NCBI GenBank assembly: GCA_029237735.1
Contig: JAQZBU010000005.1
Coordinates: 1 to 64,000 of the forward strand
DNA length: 64,000 nt
Direction: 5' to 3'
Source of the DNA: Ramlibacter sp.
Lineage (GTDB): Bacteria; Pseudomonadota; Gammaproteobacteria; Burkholderiales; Burkholderiaceae_C
Shown here: positions 44,303 through 53,238 of the stretch, one piece after another
How the letters are laid out: every line of letters starts with the position of its first letter
How positions within the stretch are numbered: the stretch's first letter is position 1
The notes under the pieces: generated by a model
Database searches by the model: none
Told to the model about the DNA's origin: nothing
What the model saw: only the letters and a program-made list of their open reading frames with translations
Translations under genes and position numbers: made by a program

Positions 44303-45553
44303 TTACTTGCCCGACTTCGCGAACTCTGCCGACTGCTCCTTCACCACCTTATCGACCTCGTCGGTGTAGGCGGCCACCCAGTCGGATTGCGGCACCCACT
44401 TCGTGCCGTCCCACATGTCGATGCGGGTCTTGCCGCCGCCGCCGTGGTCCTTGGCTGTGACGGTCACAGGCGCGATGAAGCCGTTGGCGTCGAAGCCGCG
44501 CAGGCTTTCCAGGCCGGCTTTGATCTTCGCGGGCGTCAGGGGCCACTTGTCCTTGCGGATCGCCTGCTTCACGCCTTCGAACATCACGGAATACATCGCC
44601 AGGCCCGTGTTGTAGTAAATGTCGTCCATGTGCTTCACGTCACCGGCGCCCTTGCCCGCGCCATAGACCTCCTTGGCGATCTGCTGCATCAACGGGTGCT
44701 CCTTGCCGCCCACCACGTTGGTGCCGCGCTTGAGGCCCTTGGCTTCGGTCGGCCCGATGTTGTTGATGTCCACCTCGTTGAGCCAGTTCACGACGATGAG
44801 CTTGTCCATTGGGATGCCGTTGCGCTTCATCTCCTTGGCCGCCACGACGTGCATCGCCGAGAGGTTCCAGCTGATCATGTGGTCCGGCTCGAAGCGGCGG
44901 ATTTGCGTCCACACGGCCGCCTGGTCACGCCCGGGCATCGGGTTGGGGAAAAGGCCCAACTCGAAGCCTTCCTTGGCCGCCAGCGTCTTGAGCACGGCGA
45001 TGGGCTCCTGGCCGAAGGCGTAGTCGGGGTAGATGAAGCCGATCTTCACGCCCTTCAGGTTGCCCTTGTGCAGCGTCTTGATGTAGGCGATGTTGTTGGC
45101 CATCTGGCCCCAGTAGGTCGGGCCGATCGGGAAGATCCACTTGAACACGTCGCCGTCCACCGCGTCGCCGCGGCCCACGAATGATTGCAGCAGGATATTT
45201 CCGTCGGCCATGATGCGAGGCAACACCGCGCGCGAAACCGGCGTGGACAGCATGTCGAACACCATCACGCCTTCACGCTTGAGCTTCTCGTAGCACTCGA
45301 TGCCGCGCTGCGGCTCGTTGCCATGGTCCTGCACCACGATTTCGATCGGGTGGCCTTCGATACCGCCCTTGGCGTTCAGCAGCGTCGCGTAGTCCTTGGC
45401 GGCCTGCACGATCTGCGGGGTGACGAAGGTGTAGGCCTTGCTCAGGTCGTAGCAAAGGCCGAACTTGATGTTGTTCGAGGCTTGGGCCTGCGCGGCCCCG
45501 CCGCCCAGCAGCAGGGCCAGGCCGGCCAGCATCGATAGCGCTCTTCTCTTCAT
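44303..45553 (-). CDS. Liv-type ABC transporter substrate-binding protein
   Basis: Start at ATG 45553 (MKRRALSMLAGLALLLGGGA), with GAGGAG upstream; the tracked extension is not signal-like. 416 residues: Sec signal ending AAQAQA, then a type I periplasmic binding fold (Peripla_BP_6) with IKFGLCYDLSKAYTFVTPQIVQAAKDYATLLNAKGGIEG, VVQDHGNEPQRGIECYEKL and VKIGFIYPDYAFGQEP. Last gene of the livG-ligase-livHMF operon. The linked acyl-CoA ligase suggests the ligand is a carboxylic acid activated to a CoA thioester after uptake rather than an amino acid. Confidence 0.9.
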   Translation of the reverse strand: MKRRALSMLAGLALLLGGGAAQAQASNNIKFGLCYDLSKAYTFVTPQIVQAAKDYATLLNAKGGIEGHPIEIVVQDHGNEPQRGIECYEKLKREGVMVFDMLSTPVSRAVLPRIMADGNILLQSFVGRGDAVDGDVFKWIFPIGPTYWGQMANNIAYIKTLHKGNLKGVKIGFIYPDYAFGQEPIAVLKTLAAKEGFELGLFPNPMPGRDQAAVWTQIRRFEPDHMISWNLSAMHVVAAKEMKRNGIPMDKLIVVNWLNEVDINNIGPTEAKGLKRGTNVVGGKEHPLMQQIAKEVYGAGKGAGDVKHMDDIYYNTGLAMYSVMFEGVKQAIRKDKWPLTPAKIKAGLESLRGFDANGFIAPVTVTAKDHGGGGKTRIDMWDGTKWVPQSDWVAAYTDEVDKVVKEQSAEFAKSGK

Positions 45554-45633
45554 GGCATGACTCCTCGCGTACGGTTGATTGCCGCTACGGACGCCAAGTA
45601 CGCGCGCTGTCCGCAGCGAAGGAACGGATGGTC

Positions 45634-46452
45634 TCAACTCAGCCAGCGCTTGCGCCGGCTGTAATGTTTGATGTCGTGGAAATTCTTGCCTTCGGCACCA
45701 CCCAGGTAAAACTCCTGGATGTCCGGGTTGCGCTTCATGGCCTCGGCGCTGTCGTGCATCACGATGCGCCCGTTCTCCATCAGGTAGCCGTGCGACACCA
45801 CCTCCAGCGCGGCCATCGCGTTCTGCTCAACCAGCAGAACCGACAGGCCTTCCTCGCGGTTGATGCGCTGGACGATGTCGAAGATCTCCACTACAAGGAA
45901 GGGCGCCAGCCCCAGGCTCGGCTCGTCGAGCATCAGCAGTTTGGGCTGCGTCATCAGCGCCCGCCCGATCGCGAGCATCTGCTGCTCGCCACCGGAGAGG
46001 AAGCCCGATTCCGCCGAGCGCCGCTCGGCCAGACGCGGAAAATACGCGTACACGCGGTCGCGCCGCCGCACGAGCTCGGCTGCGCTGCAACCCGTGACGG
46101 CCGACGCCGCGACCAGGTTCTCATCGGGCGTGAGGTGCTCGAAGACGCGCCGGCCTTCCAATACCTGCACGATGCCGCGCTTGACTCGCTGCTGCGGCAT
46201 CAAGCCATCGATGTCGCCGCCTTCGAAATGCACCTCGCCGCGCGTGATCTGGCCGCGCTCGGGTTTGAGCAAGCCGCTGATCGCCTTGAGCGTGGTGCTC
46301 TTGCCCGCCCCATTGGCGCCAAGCAACGCCACCATGCCGCCTCGGGGCACGGCGATCGACACGCCCTTGATCGCGAGCGCGACCTTGTCGTAGATCACCT
46401 CCACGTTGTTGAGCGTGAGGATGTCGGCGGCGGCGGCTGGCGATTGCGTCAT
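45634..46452 (-). CDS. Liv-type ABC transporter ATP-binding protein (LivF-like)
   Basis: Start at ATG 46452 (MTQSPAAAADILTLNNVEV) preceded by GAGGAAG; the tracked start would overlap livM further. 272 residues. Walker A GANGAGKSTT, Q-loop, signature LSGGEQQMLAIGRAL, Walker B LLMLDEPSLGLAP, H-loop LLVEQNAMAAL. The C-terminal RNPDIQEFYLGGAEGKNFHDIKHYSRRKRW is an extension seen in this ligase-associated subgroup. Pairs with the LivG-like ATPase at 50343. Confidence 0.92.
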   Translation of the reverse strand: MTQSPAAAADILTLNNVEVIYDKVALAIKGVSIAVPRGGMVALLGANGAGKSTTLKAISGLLKPERGQITRGEVHFEGGDIDGLMPQQRVKRGIVQVLEGRRVFEHLTPDENLVAASAVTGCSAAELVRRRDRVYAYFPRLAERRSAESGFLSGGEQQMLAIGRALMTQPKLLMLDEPSLGLAPFLVVEIFDIVQRINREEGLSVLLVEQNAMAALEVVSHGYLMENGRIVMHDSAEAMKRNPDIQEFYLGGAEGKNFHDIKHYSRRKRWLS

Positions 46453-46456
46453 CGCG

Positions 46457-47530
46457 TCACTTCCTCGCATACCCGAAAGGCCAGACCATGAGGTAGTTGC
46501 GTGCGTTGCCGTAGAGCTTGCCCAGGCCCATCGGTTCGATCAGCAGCACGACGATGATGGCCGCGCCGTACACCATGTGCGGAATATGCGCGAGGGCTTC
46601 CACGCCGATGTCCATGCCCAGCGCCTTCGCGCCCCAGGCGATGAACGCGTTCATCTGGCCGGGCAGCAGCAAGATGAACGCCGTGCCCAGGAAGCTGCCG
46701 ATGATGCTGCCCAGGCCGCCCACGATGACCATCGCCAGCAGCTCGATGGACACGTTCACCGCGAACTGCTCGGGCGTGACCGCGTGGTAGAAACCGAACA
46801 CCAGCATCGCGCCGCTCACCCCGCCGATGAAGGCCGAGGCCGCGAAGGCCACGAGCTTGTAATAGAAGCTCTGCACTCCTATGACGGCAGCTGCGTAATC
46901 CTTCTCGCGCACGGCCACCAGGGCGCGGCCCAGGGCGCTGCGCCGCAGGTTGAGCATGAACAGCGCGACGAGAATCGTCCACGTCAGGACGACGTAATAG
47001 GTGCCGGCCTCGGACGTGATGGCCTGGCCCAGCAGCTTCATCGGCGGCGCCTGCAGCGTCGCGGAGACGCCGCCGCTGATCGCTGGCACATGCGAGATCA
47101 CCCAGTCCATCACGAACTGCAGCGCGAGCGTGGACAGGGCGAGGTACAAGCCCTTGACGCGCAGCGCCGCGAAAGCAAAGACGACGCCGACCACCGTGGC
47201 GGTGAGCCCCCCGAGGACGATGGCGATCTCCCACGGCACGCCGTGGCGCGTCGCGTGCACCGACGCGTAGGCGCCGATGGCCATGATGGCCGCATAGCCG
47301 AAGTGGAACTGCCCCGCCCACCCGAGGATCAGGTTGAGCCCGAGCACCGCGCTGGTCCAGATCAGCCAGGGGCGGATGTAGCTCGTGAGCGCGAGCGAGC
47401 TGAAGATCCAGGGCGCGGCGAGGGCGATGGCGAACACCACGAGAATCGCGTTGCGCTCGAACGGGATCGGGAACAGCGACCGGTCGGCCCGGTAGTTGGT
47501 GTGGAAGATGCCTGCGCGTCGGTAGAACAT
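46457..47530 (-). CDS. Liv-type ABC permease (LivM-like)
   Basis: 357 residues with about nine helices. GLNLILGWAGQFHFGYAAIMAIGAYASV is the LivM signature (usually GQ.SLG.A.F), followed by LRVKGLYLALSTLALQFVMDWV and ALGRALVAVREKDYAAAVIGVQSFYYKLVAFAASAFIGG, the EAA-like coupling loop. Forms the membrane channel with the LivH-like permease. The start lies 12 nt after the end of the livH-like gene. Confidence 0.92.
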   Translation of the reverse strand: MFYRRAGIFHTNYRADRSLFPIPFERNAILVVFAIALAAPWIFSSLALTSYIRPWLIWTSAVLGLNLILGWAGQFHFGYAAIMAIGAYASVHATRHGVPWEIAIVLGGLTATVVGVVFAFAALRVKGLYLALSTLALQFVMDWVISHVPAISGGVSATLQAPPMKLLGQAITSEAGTYYVVLTWTILVALFMLNLRRSALGRALVAVREKDYAAAVIGVQSFYYKLVAFAASAFIGGVSGAMLVFGFYHAVTPEQFAVNVSIELLAMVIVGGLGSIIGSFLGTAFILLLPGQMNAFIAWGAKALGMDIGVEALAHIPHMVYGAAIIVVLLIEPMGLGKLYGNARNYLMVWPFGYARK

Positions 47531-47542
47531 GCGGTGTCCGCC

Positions 47543-48430
47543 CTATATTCGTTCGATGTCGTGCCGGCCGAAGAGGCCATGCGGGCGGATCATGATGGTG
47601 AGGATCAGCACCGCGGCCACCACCAGCTCGCGCGTGCCGCCACCCAGCAGGGGGTCGAGGTAACCCGAGGCCACGTTCTCGAGGATGCCGAGCAGAAGCC
47701 CCGCGAGCATCGCGCCGCCGATGCTGTCGAGCCCCCCGAGCACGCCCACGGTGATGCCCTTGAGCAGCAGCATCGACAGCGACTGATCCACCGTCTGCAC
47801 CGAACCCCACAGCACACCGGCGGCGGTGGCGGCGACCGCGGACAGCGCCCACGACAACGCCACCCCCCGCTCCACCGAGATCCCCACCGACCAGGAGGCG
47901 GTGTAGTCGTCGGCGATCGCGCGCAGCACCACGCCCATGCGGGTGCGGAAGAAGAACATGAACACGCCGAACAGCAGCATCGTCACCACCGCGCCGATGG
48001 CGTAGGCGCGGTTTACGAGCAGCGGGCCGAGGAACAGCGGCGAATCGCTGATACCCAGCGGCATGTTGCGGCCGCTGCCGCCCCAGATCGTCAGCGCCGT
48101 CGCGCGAATGAAGATGTCGATGCCCAGCGTCATCATCAGGATCATCACGATCGGCCGGCCCGCCAGACGCCGCAGCGCGATGCGCTCGATGGCGATGCCG
48201 ATGACGAACATCGAGGCTATCGCAAGAGGAATGGCGAACCACACCGAGATGCCCAGCTTGCCCGCGAACGCGAGCACCAGGTACGGGCCCAGCATGGTGA
48301 GCGCACCCTGCGCGAGATTGGGCACCGACGATGACTTGTAGATGAGCACTATGCCCATTGCGACCAGCGCGTACATGAGCCCCGCGAGCCCGCCGTTCAC
48401 CGCCAGTTCGAGGAAGTACATGATGTCCAT
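47543..48430 (-). CDS. Liv-type ABC permease (LivH-like)
   Basis: 295 residues, about eight helices. NGGLAGLMYALVAMGIVLIYKSSSVPNLAQGALTMLGPYL at the N-terminus, ALRRLAGRPIVMILMMTLGIDIF, and the late GITVGVLGGLDSIGGAMLAGLLLGILENVASGY region are LivH hallmarks. It starts 3 nt after the stop of the acyl-CoA ligase gene, so the ligase is embedded in the transporter operon. Confidence 0.92.
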   Translation of the reverse strand: MDIMYFLELAVNGGLAGLMYALVAMGIVLIYKSSSVPNLAQGALTMLGPYLVLAFAGKLGISVWFAIPLAIASMFVIGIAIERIALRRLAGRPIVMILMMTLGIDIFIRATALTIWGGSGRNMPLGISDSPLFLGPLLVNRAYAIGAVVTMLLFGVFMFFFRTRMGVVLRAIADDYTASWSVGISVERGVALSWALSAVAATAAGVLWGSVQTVDQSLSMLLLKGITVGVLGGLDSIGGAMLAGLLLGILENVASGYLDPLLGGGTRELVVAAVLILTIMIRPHGLFGRHDIERI

Positions 48431-48433
48431 GGA

Positions 48434-50356
48434 TCAGACCCCCGTTACGGCCAGTTCGCGCTCGGTGGTGCCCACCTCGCCCGTTTCATAAACCACCTGC
48501 GCCTTCACGGCGACACTGCGCTGGCCGCCATAGATGGCCTCGATGATGGGCGCGTAGCGCTCTTCCACCACGTTGCGCCGCAGCTTGCGGGTGCGCGTGA
48601 TCTCGCCGTCGTCGGCATCGAACTCTTTATGCAGGCTCACGAAGTGCTTCAGGCGCAACGGCTCCGGCAACTTGCCGTTCAGGCGCTCCACGGCCTTGGC
48701 CAGCAGCGCTATCACCTCGGGCTTTTGCGACAGGTCGGCATACGACATGTAGGAGATGCCCCGCGTCTCGGCCCAGTGGCCAACCGTTTCCTTGTCGATG
48801 CAGATCATGGCGGCCAGTGTGTCGCGGCCGTTGCCCAGCACCGCCACATCCTTGATGAACGGGCTGAACTTCAGCAGGTTCTCGATGTAGTTGGGGATGT
48901 AGCGCTCGCCCCGGGCGGTGTACACCACCTCCGACAGGCGCCCGAGCACGACGAGGTGGCCGTCCGGCTCCACGTAGCCCGCGTCGCCGGTGTGCAGCCA
49001 GCCATCTTCCAGCGTCTCGCGCGTGGCGGCCTCGTTCTGGAAATAGCCGCTGAACACGCTGCCCGAGCGGATCATGATCTCACCGGTATCGCTGATCTTC
49101 ACTTCCACCCCCGGCAGCGGTCGGCCCACGGTGTGGAGTTGCACCTCGTCGGGCGACTGCATCGCGTTGTAGGCGCTGCTCTCGGTCTGGCCGTAGAGCT
49201 GGCGCAGCTTGAGGCCGAGCGCGCGGTAGAAGATGAAGGTGTCCTCGCCGATGGCCTCGCCGCCGGTAAAGGCATGGCGCAGGCGTGTCAGCCCGAGTTG
49301 GTCCTTGATCGGGGACATCACCAGGAATTCACCGAACGGCCGCAGCAGCTTCTGCGCCGTGGTGGGCTGCTTGCCTTCGAGCTTGCGCCGTTCGGCGTCC
49401 AGTGCCGAATCCATGAAGAGATCGTAGAGAAACTTCTTCAGGCGCGTGGAGTCTTCCATCCGCACGTGCACGGTGGTGAGCATGTTGTCCCAGCTGCGCG
49501 GCGCGGCCAGGTAGAACGTCGGGGCGATCTCGCGCAGGTCGTGCAGAACGGTCTCTTGCCGTTCGGGCACATTGATGGTGAAACGCAGCGCGATGCCGGC
49601 GCCCATGGTGAAGGCGAAGTCACCGATCCACGCCATCGGCAGGTAGGCGAGGATCGACTCGCCGAAGCCGAAGGCGCCGCTTCGGTAGGCGTTGTGTACC
49701 CCCGAGAGAATGTTGCGATGGCTGAGCACTACGCCCTTGGGCTTGCCGGTGGTGCCGGACGAATGAATGAAAACCGCCGGGTCATCGGGCTGCGCGAACG
49801 CGAGCAGCGACTCGCGCAGGCCCGGCTCGGCCTTCAGCCGCTCGCGCCCCCTGGCCTCGAGGTCCGCCCACGAGACGAGCCCCGGCGCCGTGTAGCGCGA
49901 CACGCCGCGCGGGTTGTCGTACACAACGTTGCCGATGTAGGCGCCGCGCTCGCGCAGGTCGAGCGCCTTGTCCACCTGCTCCTGGTCTTCGGCGATGACG
50001 AAGGCAACTTCCACCTCGCTGGCCACATGCAGCACTTCCTGCGGAGTCGCGTCCGGATACACCGGCATGGCATATGCGCCCAGCACGCCGGCGCACAGCA
50101 TGCCCATGTACAGGCGAGGCCGGTTGTCGCCCAGCACCAGCACGCCCTTGCCCCGCGTGAGGCCCATTTGCTGCAACCCGGCGGCCACCGACAGCACGAC
50201 GTCGGCCATCTGAGCCCAGGTCGTCTCCTGCCAGATGCCCCTGTCCTTTTCGCGCATCGCGACCGCATGCGGCACGGCCTGTGCGTTGGCCACCACGAGG
50301 CGCAGCAGCGTGGTTTCGGGGTTGAAGTCCCAGGTCGCGCCTTCAGGTTGCTGCAT
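48434..50356 (-). CDS. AMP-dependent acyl-CoA synthetase (long-chain/aromatic acid type)
   Basis: 640 residues. P-loop AVFIHSSGTTGKPKGVVLSH, A5-type YGQTESSAYN, A8 hinge GWLHTGDAGYVEPDGHLVVLGR, and the C-terminal catalytic region DGEITRTRKLRRNVVEERYAPIIEAIYGG. Activates a carboxylic acid to its acyl-AMP and then CoA thioester. Lies between livG- and livH-like genes and overlaps livG by 14 nt. Similar ligases embedded in Liv operons are widespread in betaproteobacteria, suggesting coupled uptake and activation of a fatty or aromatic acid. Confidence 0.92.
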   Translation of the reverse strand: MQQPEGATWDFNPETTLLRLVVANAQAVPHAVAMREKDRGIWQETTWAQMADVVLSVAAGLQQMGLTRGKGVLVLGDNRPRLYMGMLCAGVLGAYAMPVYPDATPQEVLHVASEVEVAFVIAEDQEQVDKALDLRERGAYIGNVVYDNPRGVSRYTAPGLVSWADLEARGRERLKAEPGLRESLLAFAQPDDPAVFIHSSGTTGKPKGVVLSHRNILSGVHNAYRSGAFGFGESILAYLPMAWIGDFAFTMGAGIALRFTINVPERQETVLHDLREIAPTFYLAAPRSWDNMLTTVHVRMEDSTRLKKFLYDLFMDSALDAERRKLEGKQPTTAQKLLRPFGEFLVMSPIKDQLGLTRLRHAFTGGEAIGEDTFIFYRALGLKLRQLYGQTESSAYNAMQSPDEVQLHTVGRPLPGVEVKISDTGEIMIRSGSVFSGYFQNEAATRETLEDGWLHTGDAGYVEPDGHLVVLGRLSEVVYTARGERYIPNYIENLLKFSPFIKDVAVLGNGRDTLAAMICIDKETVGHWAETRGISYMSYADLSQKPEVIALLAKAVERLNGKLPEPLRLKHFVSLHKEFDADDGEITRTRKLRRNVVEERYAPIIEAIYGGQRSVAVKAQVVYETGEVGTTERELAVTGV

Positions 50357-51176
50357 GCGCGCCCCCGATATACGCTTTGACCACGCGCGGGTCGGCGATG
50401 ACTTCGCGCGGGATGCCGGTCTGGATCACTTCGCCATAGCTGAGCACCAGCATGCGATCGCAGATGCCTGTGATGATGTCCATGTGGTGCTCGATGATGA
50501 GCACCGTGACGCCGCGCTCGTCCCGCGCGTCCAGGACGAAGCGAGCCATGTAGGCCTTTTCCTCCTGGTTCATGCCGGCCATGGGCTCGTCCAGGATGAG
50601 GAAACTCGGCTCGGCCACAAGCGCACGCGCCAGCTCGACCCGCTTCTTGATGCCCAACGGCAGCGAGTCGACATGTTCCTCGCGCACGCTTTCGAGCTGC
50701 ATGAGGTCGATGATCTCCTCCACCACTTCGCGCTGGCGCATCTCCTCCGGCGCCGAGAACCAGGGGTACAACGCGGTGCGCCACACGCTGGGGCGCATGT
50801 GCACGTGCCGCCCGAGCAGGATGTTGTCCAGCACGCTCATGCCGTTGAAAAGAGCCAGGTTCTGGAAGGTGCGCGCCACGCCCTTGCGCGCTACCTTGTG
50901 CGGAGGCATGCCGGTGATGTCCTCGCCGTTGAGCACGATGCTGCCCTTTTGCGGCGGGAAGAAACCCGTGATGGCGTTCGTCATCGTGGTCTTGCCGCTG
51001 CCATTGGGGCCGACCAGGCCGAAGATCTCGCCTTTGTCGACGCGCAGGTTCACGCCCGTCACCGCGACCAGGCCGCCGAAGCGGCGTTCCACGTCGCGGC
51101 ATTCCAGCACCGCCTGCTGCGGGCGTACGGCGTCACGCAATTCGTCCAGCTCGGTGGCGTCGGGATATGACAACAT
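50343..51176 (-). CDS. Liv-type ABC transporter ATP-binding protein (LivG-like)
   Basis: Start at ATG 51176 (MLSYPDATELDELRDAVRPQ); the tracked ORF adds ~95 upstream residues of non-coding character. 277 residues. Walker A GPNGSGKTTM, ARTFQNLALFNGMSVLDNILLGRH (LivG helix), PLGIKKRVELARALVAEPSFLILDEPMAGMN (degenerate signature plus Walker B). First gene of the operon; overlaps the ligase gene. A promoter should lie in 51180-51270, but no strong consensus is visible. Confidence 0.92.
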   Translation of the reverse strand: MLSYPDATELDELRDAVRPQQAVLECRDVERRFGGLVAVTGVNLRVDKGEIFGLVGPNGSGKTTMTNAITGFFPPQKGSIVLNGEDITGMPPHKVARKGVARTFQNLALFNGMSVLDNILLGRHVHMRPSVWRTALYPWFSAPEEMRQREVVEEIIDLMQLESVREEHVDSLPLGIKKRVELARALVAEPSFLILDEPMAGMNQEEKAYMARFVLDARDERGVTVLIIEHHMDIITGICDRMLVLSYGEVIQTGIPREVIADPRVVKAYIGGAHAAT

Positions 51177-51277
51177 GCGAACAAATATTAGGACAGTAGC
51201 GAGTCCTCGCGCAAGCGGTTCCGTCTCGGGGATTACGCTAGTTGCGTTGCGGGCGATAGGCAACACCCTGCCTATAT

Positions 51278-51440
51278 TCAGGCGTCGCGCCAAGCCCGCT
51301 CGCGCTTCTCCACGAAGGCGAGGAGACCCTCCAGGCCGTCCTCGGACTGCAGCAGATGTGCAAACGCATTGCGCTCCTCCTCCAAGGCGTCGGCCAGCTC
51401 CTGGAATCTTGGACGCCGCAGCAGGGCCGCGCCCGCCCCG
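51278..51440 (-). pseudogene. enoyl-CoA hydratase/isomerase C-terminal remnant
   Basis: The last ~54 codons of the minus-strand ORF read LLRRPRFQELADALEEERNAFAHLLQSEDGLEGLLAFVEKRERAW, the closing helix region of crotonase-family proteins (E..AF..L..SED..EGL.AF.EKR). The catalytic core upstream is missing and the frame runs into unrelated sequence near a large palindrome. It lies about 100 nt upstream of the fatty-acid-type ABC/ligase operon and may once have belonged with it. Confidence 0.65.
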
Positions 51441-51541
51441 GCCGAGCCGCTTAGCCGCCACAGAAATCGCCCTCTGCCGGGTTCCGCCTGCCGCGCCGCG
51501 AGAGGGGTGTATTCCACGGTGGTGTGCCTACAGTGTTGGCA

Positions 51542-51726
51542 GCAAATTCGCGTGCGGGTGGGCTGTGACGCGCAATCAGACGAGGCGCCTGCGATGAGTG
51601 GTTTTGCGGTCGGCGCGAAGCGCTCAGTGAGTTGCGCGATGCGACCGCAAAACCGCTCATCGCAGGCTTGGTCGGCAAAGCCGACCGCCTCGTCGCGCGG
51701 CACAGCCTACCCGTACGCGAATTTGC
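51542..51726. repeat. 185-bp imperfect palindrome
   Basis: Left arm from GCAAATTCGCGTGCGGGTGG at 51542 to GGTTTTGCGGTCG at 51612; the right arm 51650-51726 is its reverse complement with a few substitutions, a 4-bp gap and one extra internal hairpin (GGTCGGCTTTGCCGACC). The innermost 22 bp pair with one mismatch around a 37-nt loop. Lies between two gene fragments. Could be a miniature mobile element or a stable RNA hairpin. Confidence 0.8.
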
Positions 51727-51784
51727 CCGCGAGGAAGCGGCGTGTGAAACGGCGCAGCCCACCGCACGCGCCGGCAAGGCCCCG

Positions 51785-52552
51785 TCACCCCAAATGGGTT
51801 CGCAACAGTTTGAGGATCCTGCCTTTCACGCTTAACTGGTTGTAGCCGTCCAGCGCTTCGGTCAGGTCCAGCCAATGCCGCACGATATGCAAGTCTCGAT
51901 GGATGGCAGCGATGGACGGCTTGCCGGCCCCTTTGCGAAACGCGCTGGCCAGCGTCAGGAGCGTGTTGCCATGGCTGGCACAGGGATGTTCCGCGGCAAT
52001 CAGCTCCAGCATCATCAATGAGGTCGCGCAAGTCGACAACTTTTTGCCGGCTTCCACGCCGAACATCAATACGATCACTGCGTCGATGAATCCATCGTAC
52101 GCTTTGAATGACTTGCTGAAATTGCCCTTTACGCGCTCGAGCATTTCCTGCGCGACCTCGGGCGCGTGGCCCAGTTGTGCGAAGACGTCTCCGATTTCCG
52201 GGTAACCCAGGTCTGTTCCCCCAACGCAAAGCTCCTTTGGAAAATGGACGCCGGCATCCAGATTCTCACGGGCCAGGACAGGAACGATGAACCCGTCCTG
52301 CCTCAACTGGATTCGTGCAGGCACCCAGGAGCTTGGCCCCTCGGGGCTGCCGCACAGCCATAACCAATGGCGGCCGCGTGGAGAGTCAATGCTGTTGACG
52401 ACCCCCGTGCCCTCACTGAACTCGCTCGAGATTCGGGGTGAATCCCTGGCGCCATGCACATACGAGAGGGTTACGAAGTCGAGCGTGTTCAGCAGTTCGC
52501 CGCAGTCCAGGCCCACGAGGGGGCTTGGCCGGGGTTCGTCGTTCCAATGCAT
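51785..52552 (-). CDS. protein of unknown function
   Basis: I choose ATG 52552 (MHWNDEPRPSPLVGLDCG), preceded by AAGGA 5 nt upstream; the tracked ATG at 52645 would add 31 residues. 255 residues, no signal peptide, no clear membrane helix. I recognise no domain. The N-terminal half is beta-rich (DFVTLSYVHGARDSPR; RHWLWLCGSPEGPSSWVPARIQL), the C-terminal half helical (FAQLGHAPEVAQEMLERVKG; SLMMLELIAAEHPCASHGNTLL; IHRDLHIVRHWLDLTEALDGY). The upstream region is AT-richer than the average (TTATATAA). Sits between remnants of other genes, so recent arrival is plausible. Confidence 0.55.
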   Translation of the reverse strand: MHWNDEPRPSPLVGLDCGELLNTLDFVTLSYVHGARDSPRISSEFSEGTGVVNSIDSPRGRHWLWLCGSPEGPSSWVPARIQLRQDGFIVPVLARENLDAGVHFPKELCVGGTDLGYPEIGDVFAQLGHAPEVAQEMLERVKGNFSKSFKAYDGFIDAVIVLMFGVEAGKKLSTCATSLMMLELIAAEHPCASHGNTLLTLASAFRKGAGKPSIAAIHRDLHIVRHWLDLTEALDGYNQLSVKGRILKLLRTHLG

Positions 52553-52654
52553 CGTTTTCCTTATAAGTGGCACATCGAACCCCGGCCGCGTTACTGCTTT
52601 CGCGCTCAATGGTGTGGCTTTATATAAGGCTTCGGCAACAGGCATGCATCCACC

Positions 52655-52672
52655 CCTGTCAACCTTGACAGG
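52655..52672. promoter_or_regulatory. 18-bp palindrome CCTGTCAA-CC-TTGACAGG
   Basis: Perfect 8-bp inverted repeat with a 2-bp spacer, 103 nt upstream of the unknown gene at 51785-52552 and 43 nt past the end of the convergent-side gene at 52715. Looks like an operator for a dimeric regulator. Each arm includes a TTGACA sequence. No adjacent regulator gene is evident. Confidence 0.4.
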
Positions 52673-52714
52673 TGCGTGAACTAGACGTAGGACGAGGCCT
52701 ACGCGGATGTTCTT

Positions 52715-53209
52715 CTACGGTCCGCGAAAGGCCTGTGCGCTGAAGCCCGCTTCGGCCCAAGCCGCGGCGCTGGCCCGCGTGAGCTTGAATGACGGCGCCA
52801 CCGGTGCCTGCGAGAGAAGCTCTCCCTCGGCGTTCATGGCGCGCAGCATCGCAGAAGGCATCTCTTCGTCGGGCTCGATGTCCAGCGTGACGGTGACGCG
52901 CTGCTCGCCGTGCGAGATGACGATCTGCTGGTGCAAGCTGGCGTGCAGCTGCTGCTCGTGCCGCCGCACGAATTCGGCTGCCGTCTTCACCAGCGTATTG
53001 AACGCCGGTGAATCGAGCGGCTTCGGGTTCTTCTTGTCCCGGCCCATGGTCCACGGCCCGACCAGCGCGGGCTCGGACTGGCCATCGGGCGTCATGGCAA
53101 CAGCCCAGCCGTCGTCGTCCTCGTTCTTGATGACCCGCGCCGTCCAGCCGTTGTCGCGCCAGAGGCGCGGCTGGGTAATCTTCCCTATGTCATGTTCCAA
53201 TTCGTTCAT
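52715..53209 (-). CDS. conserved hypothetical protein
   Basis: 164 residues ([43 protein letters not shown]). Soluble, acidic in the N-terminal half. [32 protein letters not shown] and [19 protein letters not shown], followed by a beta-rich segment ([22 protein letters not shown]), look like a compact alpha/beta protein. I believe similar proteins occur in related Burkholderiales but cannot name a family. The start codon lies 30 nt from an FKBP fragment on the opposite strand. A small hairpin (CGTAGG/CCTACG, 52686-52703) follows its stop. Confidence 0.65.
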   Translation of the reverse strand: MNELEHDIGKITQPRLWRDNGWTARVIKNEDDDGWAVAMTPDGQSEPALVGPWTMGRDKKNPKPLDSPAFNTLVKTAAEFVRRHEQQLHASLHQQIVISHGEQRVTVTLDIEPDEEMPSAMLRAMNAEGELLSQAPVAPSFKLTRASAAAWAEAGFSAQAFRGP

Positions 53210-53238
53210 GCGCCTATTGTCGCGAAACCGAAGGAGTC

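Noticed and set aside
46406-48334. 642-codon plus-strand ORF, His/Arg/Asp-rich
   Set aside because: Fully antisense to livM and livH; composition is that of the reverse strand of high-GC coding DNA, with no domain and no ribosome site.
48629-50380. 583-codon plus-strand ORF
   Set aside because: Antisense to the acyl-CoA synthetase, which shows all AMP-binding motifs.
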